Source: Volvox africanus
Taxonomy: Eukaryota; Chlorophyta; Chlorophyceae; Chlamydomonadales; Volvocaceae
Direction: 5' to 3'
DNA length: 64,000 bases
Assembly (NCBI GenBank): GCA_030268105.1
Contig: BSDZ01000013.1
Location: 3,850,001-3,914,000, forward strand
Position numbers and translations under genes: made by a program. The notes beneath the pieces were generated by a model, which saw only the letters and a list, made by a program, of their open reading frames with translations, was not told where the DNA came from and searched no databases. Shown piece by piece: positions 58,275 through 64,000 of this stretch. Position 1 is the stretch's first letter, and each line of letters starts with the position of its first letter.

Positions 58275-60140
58275 TGCTTGATTTGCGAACTTGATATGTA
58301 TGAAAGTTTTGCGGATATTCTCTCGGCGTTTTCCTGACGTAGGGCCATGACCCGGTACCGGTCCTCTTGAGCCATGGAATAAGTCCCCAATAGGCGGACG
58401 CGGTAAACATAGCGACAGCATCAGTTGGACGCCACCATGCCGTACGGTTAAAGCAGCTGCAATGACGGATTTTATAACGGGCTGAAAGGGACCTTCAAGC
58501 AAGCGGTGCTTGGAAGCTAGTGAGCGAACCGCGAAGTAAGTCACATCACACGCAGGGGAATCTTGAAAGAGGTGTGGACGCCGCTGGCGGTATCTTAACC
58601 ACATGGTGTCTGTACAGCGCATAATTGGTTATAAGATGATTAACACACACATGTTTCTTAATAGTGATGGTGACCATGGAAAATCGAGACGGCCTTTGGA
58701 GTTTCCGATAGAGAGTGTGTAGCAGCCAGGCCAGGTGACGTTGGCCATTTGTATTCTATTGTGCAGCGTCGTGGTCAACCACGCTTTCATGATTCCCCTG
58801 GAGGCAATCAGCTACGATAACCTATTACATGCTACAACTTTTTGCCGTAGTGTTGATATGCCTCCTCTGAACAGCTCTTATCTCTGATAAAGATCAAGGG
58901 CGCTAACTGTTGAAGTTCATGGCATGGTTATTGCCCACTTGCTTATTGCTCATGTTATACAATAGGACTTGGTAACTAACCTTAGTGACGTGAAGTCCTT
59001 TTTCCTAGCTTAATATGCGCTAGGATGCCAGTAACTATGATCACATCATGCTTGAAATCCTATTTCCTAAGTTCCTATTTCCAACAGACTGCAATTTGTT
59101 TGCAACAAGTAATATTCTTTCGAAATCAAACGATTATTACATACATGTACATGACATGACAGCTTGTAAACACATTATACTAGCTTCAGATGTCACGCCT
59201 AGACATGGCCACGTAAACTTGCACTTATCATAGCAGTGAAGTATGGCAGCGCTGACCATCGTGCATGCCATGACTCACCTCTATACTGGACTTCCAAAAT
59301 TGTACGTGTACCTCTCTTCGCACTCAACTGTACCTCTCTTCGCACTCAACGTACACTCTCCCTAACGACGGTTCACCACTACACCACTATTCCTTTTGTC
59401 GCAACACCATGGAAAGATCACTAACTCCAGCCTGGACGATGCACCCTGCAAACCTCCGCACGTTCTCTGCACCACCTCGAGCGCATGAGGCCAGAATGTG
59501 TGGGTGGATGAAGTTTAAGGGTAATCGTGTTGCACCCCTCCTATAAATACCCACAGTCATACAAATATATTCCTACGAACCTAGTCAGCATAGCCACCGC
59601 ACACTCAGCGAAGGGATACCAACGCCGGAAATGACAGACAAAACCGAAAGTATCCACGCACAAACCCGACCCTCGCTGATATGCTGTGGCGAGAGGAAAA
59701 CACATTTTAAATCCGGATGCCATACGACCCCTCCCACGGAGTTGACGAGTACTCTATACTTCTCGACCACTGTGCATGTGCGCAGTTGGTCGCTCACCGC
59801 TGCTACGCTATTTAAGGCACAAGGATACCTAGAAGTCCTGGGTTGCTGCAGGGGTGAGTTAGCATTTCGCAGGCAAGCCATATTGAGACTTCAGGAATCC
59901 TAAGTTTCGCATGCCCCATTTTTCAACCCGCCTTAATTAAAAACCTGCAATGACCTCGTCGCTGAGCCGCGTTGCTGCCTGCCTGAACAGGAGTTGTGAT
60001 GCTATACGTCGCGCTGCACGACATAGGCCACAACGACGCAATGACCCTGTCGCAGTGGTGTGCCACACAGGAGGCGTATGGCGGGAACGACACAGCTAAC
60101 GGACGGAATAATACTATAGGATATTTCGCTTGCTACTCTG

Positions 60141-60472
60141 CAACCGTGAACCTTTAGACATGTATCTGCGCCCAAATTTTGGATTAAATGTGATAGGATG
60201 TGGCTAGGATTTATGCACGGGTAGGTGCGTTGCAGCTATGGGAGATCAATCGATTATGTGCGAATTTCACGAGTGGCTAGGACTGAGCTCTAGCTAACCC
60301 TAGCTAACTCCGACGGCATAACTCAGTCCTAGCCAGGAACTCGTGAAATTCGCTCATAATCGATTGATCTCCCATAGCTGCAACGCACCTACCCGTGCAT
60401 AAATCCTAGCCACATCCTATCACATTTAATCCAAAATTTGGGCGCAGATACATGTCTAAAGGTTCACGGTTG
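60141..60472. repeat. Near-perfect palindrome, arms ~147-151 bp, loop 34 bp
   Basis: Arm A 60141-60287 starts CAACCGTGAACC and arm B 60322-60472 ends GGTTCACGGTTG. The arms match almost base for base; the clear differences are one G/A-type substitution near the loop (TATGTG against TATGAG) and a short 3-4-base difference after CACGAG. The loop contains CTCTAGCTAACCCTAGCTAAC. No ORF is inside. It could be a foldback/MITE-type element or a small-RNA hairpin locus. A target-site duplication was not seen. Confidence 0.95.
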
Positions 60473-61413
60473 TCAAAAACATTTTGTTCATACGTCATCT
60501 AGGTATATATCACAGCATTTCACCCAGGGAACCACATCCTTCCCGCGTCATCATTTGATCCACGCATTCGGCCCAACACCAATACAAGCGAGATAGGCCA
60601 GCCGCCACGCTCACCCACCCTGCCTACGCTTTCCCGCCCATCATCAACTGCGTCCGCAACGGCACTCCTATCGATCCTCCTGCTTCCCCGTCTCCCTGCC
60701 TGACACGGCAGTCAGGCGGGAGCCCAGCTGCACAAGCCATGCGGGATAGCGACAGAGCGGCCACTGAGACATCCATACCCCTGCGGGCCCCGCTGAAAGG
60801 GGCACCATTAATATGGCGTCGCATGTCGACAAAATATGCGCCAACACCAGCAAGATTCGCCCTACCAGCCCCTCCGTGGCAGAGCCAAACCCCTGCAACA
60901 CCACCGCCGTACTGCAAGCCACAAGGAAGTGTCGCCTAGCTACTTGCTAATGGCGCCATCACGACAGGGCAAACGAGAATAGCAAGGGCTCCAATGACCT
61001 GGGCGCCAGGAGCAACCTCCATTCCCCCAGTTGTTCAAAAACATTACCACTCCACACCAATATACTGGGCCACCCCACCCACGCATGACTGGTAGTTCAT
61101 CGGAACAAGGAACAATCACCACGTTTGTCAAGAAACCCCAAGGATTCTAAAATCCTTGCTACCGACCGAACAACTGACCAACAACTCCGTCAGAAGCACC
61201 CATGCTAGGATAGAGATCAGATGGAGTCTGATCTAAATCGCCGCTTAGTACACATACATCGCGCCCCACGCGGCATCAACCAGCATGAGCGGAGTGCAAG
61301 AAACAGCCTCACCGCACGCCCGCGCACTCAGCGACGCCTCTCAGCTGTGCCGCCCGGAGCGTGCGTCACCCCCTACTCACAGGGTATAAAATGCAAACAG
61401 CCGCAAAGGTACT

Positions 61414-63953
61414 TCAATAACCGACAGCAAAACCCTTCGGCAGCTTCTGCATGGTATTCAAGTAATGCACGGGGTGACCTCCATTCGCGTTGCCGTGGCC
61501 GTGGTGGTGCCCATGGCCGTGGCTGTGCGGGTGACTCCCCGACGGCTTGCGGCCCTGGGCATTATAGCTTGGTGCCGTGTTGGGAACCGACGACTTGAGA
61601 GCACCGATGAGGTTATTTATAATCTGCGCAAAGAAATGGGAAGGGATTACCCCAGGCAGTATATCAGATGGCAGTTATCGACAAGACAGGGTTAGTGGAA
61701 GCGTCACACTACTTTGCTAGTGGAAGTGTCACAAGAACTTGCTTGCACGCATGCCCCCGCTACATGCGTACGCATTACTGCATACAACTTCCCTTGCACA
61801 ACACATTTACATTTCCAAGTTAGCTCCCATGCAGGTACAACTCGCACGAAAGGCGTAACCGCCCATTCAGAAGACTACTTTGGCGTGCAATGGCAACGTC
61901 ATTGTAACCCCGCGCTCTCATCCACCTCTAGGTCACGAAGCAACTTCTCGTCCACCAGGCCCTCTTCGCGCTTTTGATTTAATTGCTGAATCAATGCCGT
62001 AATGTCCAACTCGGACGCTGTGCCGGATGCCAGGGCGGCGGCGGCTGCAACTGCCGAACCTGCTGACGTGTTCGCAGCACTCGTGGACCGACCACTAGGT
62101 GCCGGTGAGACTCGGGCATCCACTGCCGCCCCGGTGTTTGCTCGTGGTGGGGCCGCCGGCGCAGGTGCAGGTGATGGCTCATTTGAGCATTCTGCTGATA
62201 GTGGTGATACCTTGCCGGACGATGGAGTTCTATTTGCTGCACCCACATGGACATTTCCCGGGCCTCCGACACTGCTGGCATTGCTGACAGCGCGGGCGCC
62301 GCCGCTATTACCCGCCTCGCAGACAGAGCTGGCGTTGGATGAGCCAGGCGAGCGGCAGTCACCATTGCCGGCCATGTGGCCGGACTGGCCTCCACTTGCA
62401 GGATCAGGTGTGTGCGATGCGCCATCTGCGGCGGCAGGGTATTTACCTGCGACTGTGGCAACACCTGAGGGGGCAGCCCCAGAGTCAGAAGAACTGACGC
62501 CGGTGACCGAAACCTCGGGGGATGATGCAGCCCCACCACTCACGGCGCTGGCGCTGCAAGCGCTCACGCAGGCCGGGCGTGCAGGACTCTCTCCGTCATC
62601 ACTCTGATCACCGTCATCCGTGTCGTACCCACCAGACGGGATATCACAGCCGCTGGCGGCGCCATCGTCACCCTCCCCACCATTCTCGCCTATTGTCCGT
62701 GCCACTAGCAGCTTCCCCGCCTCCAGCAAGCCGCGGATCGCCCGTTCCTTTGCGCGCCGCAGCGTACGCCGCTGACGGGCGTTAAGACGGACTTGCCCAT
62801 CTGCAACACCGCCAGGCGCAGCAGCCGACGGACCCACGCCAACCCCATTGCTGTGGTTTCGGCGCTGTCGTGGGGCGAGGGCAGCCCCCATTCCTAAGCC
62901 ATGCATATAAATGGTACCGGGAAGGTTGTGGTGGGTGGAATGGTGGTTGCCCAGTGCACCAGACAGAAACGCGGGATTCATGAGCATGCCTCCAGAAGAG
63001 AGACCGGCGGCGCTAGCAGCAACAGACGCCATAACTCCCGGGTGCTGTTGCTGTTGCTGCATGTCAGCGACCGCTGCTGCTGCTGCGCGGAGATTCTGGG
63101 AGGCAAGAATGGCGCCATGGAGTGACTGCAGCTGAACCTGCAGATTTTCAGCTGCCGCGGCGGCCATGTAGTCATTATCAAAGGGTGGCGGCGCCGCCAC
63201 ATAGCATGGCATCGGTGTTGGCATTGGGGGCATTGCAGCGGGAACGTTGGCAGCTGCCGCCAGCTGCTGCAACATGGCAGCGTGAAGAATTGACGGTTGT
63301 TGCATGGACGCCGAAGATGACGCCTGTGATACGTGCTGCTGCGCCGCTGCCGCCATAGCCGCAACCTGATGGTGATTGTGAGGGTGAGACAAGTGGGTGA
63401 TGCCATTGCCTATCATGTGCGGAGCAGCACCGAAGAGACGAGGCATGGCGCCCGGCCACATATGCTGGCTTCCGATTCCCGCAGCCGCATCGTAGAACCC
63501 CCATGTAGACACTGCGCTGGCGGCTGCGGCCGCCGCAGCAGCGTGGCCCCCCATTTGATGCGCCATGCCATGGGCTACAAAGTTTCCGTAAGGCGGAATA
63601 TCAACATCACCACTTGAAAGACCAACGCCGTCAGCGTCCAGTCCTGAGGATGACAGTGGCGCAGGTGGACCGTCTTGAAGGGAGACATGAGTCGCCATAT
63701 TTGCGGCCAGGGCGTTGGCAGCAGCACTGCTAGTCATTGCGACACCAGAACTCGATGTCCGACCAGAAGCCGTCGCTCCAAGGCCACTAGACAGAGAACT
63801 ACGAGGCTGGGGCGGCAGTGTAGGACCGGTATACGACGTGCGCGGGGTGGGGACCGTCGACATGTTGCTGACAGCTGCTGCAGCTGCCGCAACGACCGCA
63901 GCTGCCGCAGCTGCGGTCGTGGGGTCTAGTGCGTCGCGTGGTGTCGTACTCAT
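61414..63953 (-). CDS. Ala/His/Gln-rich protein of unknown function (>=745 aa, 5' end possibly beyond window)
   Basis: Minus-strand exon 63953-61926, joined to 61623-61414. The second exon follows a strong acceptor (CCCATTTCTTTGCGCAG) and keeps phase 0, giving KLLRDLE joined to IINNLIGALKSSVPNT. It then has a His/Gly run (HPHSHGHGHHHGHG) and ends KLPKGFAVGY. The donor GTGGAT is weak; without splicing the protein would end eight residues later (VDESAGLQ). The N-terminal half is low-complexity poly-Ala with Met/Gln/His. At about residues 385-412 is a basic helix (RLNARQRRTLRRAKERAIRG), then an acidic/Ser-rich region, and near the end of exon 1 an amphipathic helix (DITALIQQLNQKREEGLVDE). The frame stays open from 63953 to the right edge, so the true start may be outside. 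A nucleic-acid-binding role is only an inference from the basic helix. Confidence 0.72.
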
Positions 63954-64000
63954 GGAACCACCAGCGGGCGGCCGCGTTGCACCGGGCGTGCCGTACGACC

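Larger units (their letters stand above)
57747..61413. other. Intergenic interval with a palindrome and no firm gene
   Basis: A TGTAA at 58270-58274 may end the kinase transcript. The minus-strand ORF 58622-58194 has a coding-like part (CDVTYFAVRSLASKHRLLEG), and plus-strand 60573-60939 is open and Pro-rich (LTHPAYAFPPIINCVRNG). Neither has a recognisable domain or supported splice sites. A 23-bp tandem duplication (ACCTCTCTTCGCACTCAAC) occurs at about 59309-59350. Confidence 0.45.

Overview
This is nuclear DNA from a eukaryote, most likely a colonial volvocine green alga (Volvox-like). The reasons are short exons with GT/AG introns, many starting GTGAG/GTAAG/GTGCG; TGTAA poly(A) signals downstream of several genes; coding regions rich in poly-Ala and poly-Gln; a BBSome gene, which implies a ciliated cell; and a large receptor-like kinase of the TKL type common in these algae. 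No operon, Shine-Dalgarno site, CRISPR array or prophage was seen. All gene models were spliced by eye: I chose donor/acceptor pairs that keep the reading phase and, where a family was recognised, conserved residues.

Layout. (1) 40-2422, minus strand: a J-domain (DnaJ/HSP40) protein gene whose J domain is split over three small exons; both ends are unresolved, the 3' end leaving the window. (2) 3968-13972, plus strand, divergent from it: a ten-exon gene for a ~1,792-aa Ala/Gln-rich protein with two related folded modules and a long low-complexity insert between them. (3) 14.0-18.6 kb: gene-poor, with degenerate ORFs, a TA microsatellite and telomere-like sequence. (4) 18653-19994: an hnRNP H/F-like protein with two quasi-RRMs and a Met/Gly-rich linker. 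(5) 21478-27951: BBS1, 14 exons, 601 aa, a subunit of the BBSome ciliary trafficking complex. (6) 28.0-30.1 kb: no gene seen. (7) 30159-39171: a 2,433-aa coiled-coil protein of unknown function whose last exon is an uninterrupted 6.55 kb. (8) 39.2-45.5 kb: a repeat-rich stretch with a diverged direct repeat pair, a putative exon whose 3' half is duplicated in inverted orientation to form a hairpin, and a tRNA-Gly(GCC). (9) 45514-57746: a >20-exon receptor-like TKL protein kinase with signal peptide, ectodomain, one transmembrane helix and a complete kinase domain. (10) 57.8-61.4 kb: no firm gene, but a near-perfect ~150-bp-arm palindrome. (11) 61414-63953 (possibly to the right edge), minus strand: an Ala/His-rich protein of unknown function with a short second exon.

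The genes do not form a pathway. BBS1 is clearly ciliary, the kinase is probably a plasma-membrane receptor, the hnRNP-like protein acts on RNA and the J protein is an HSP70 co-chaperone. The points most worth a second look are the two hairpin loci (possible small-RNA sources), a ~126-bp repeat found in introns of two neighbouring genes in the same sense relative to transcription, and the unidentified two-module protein.
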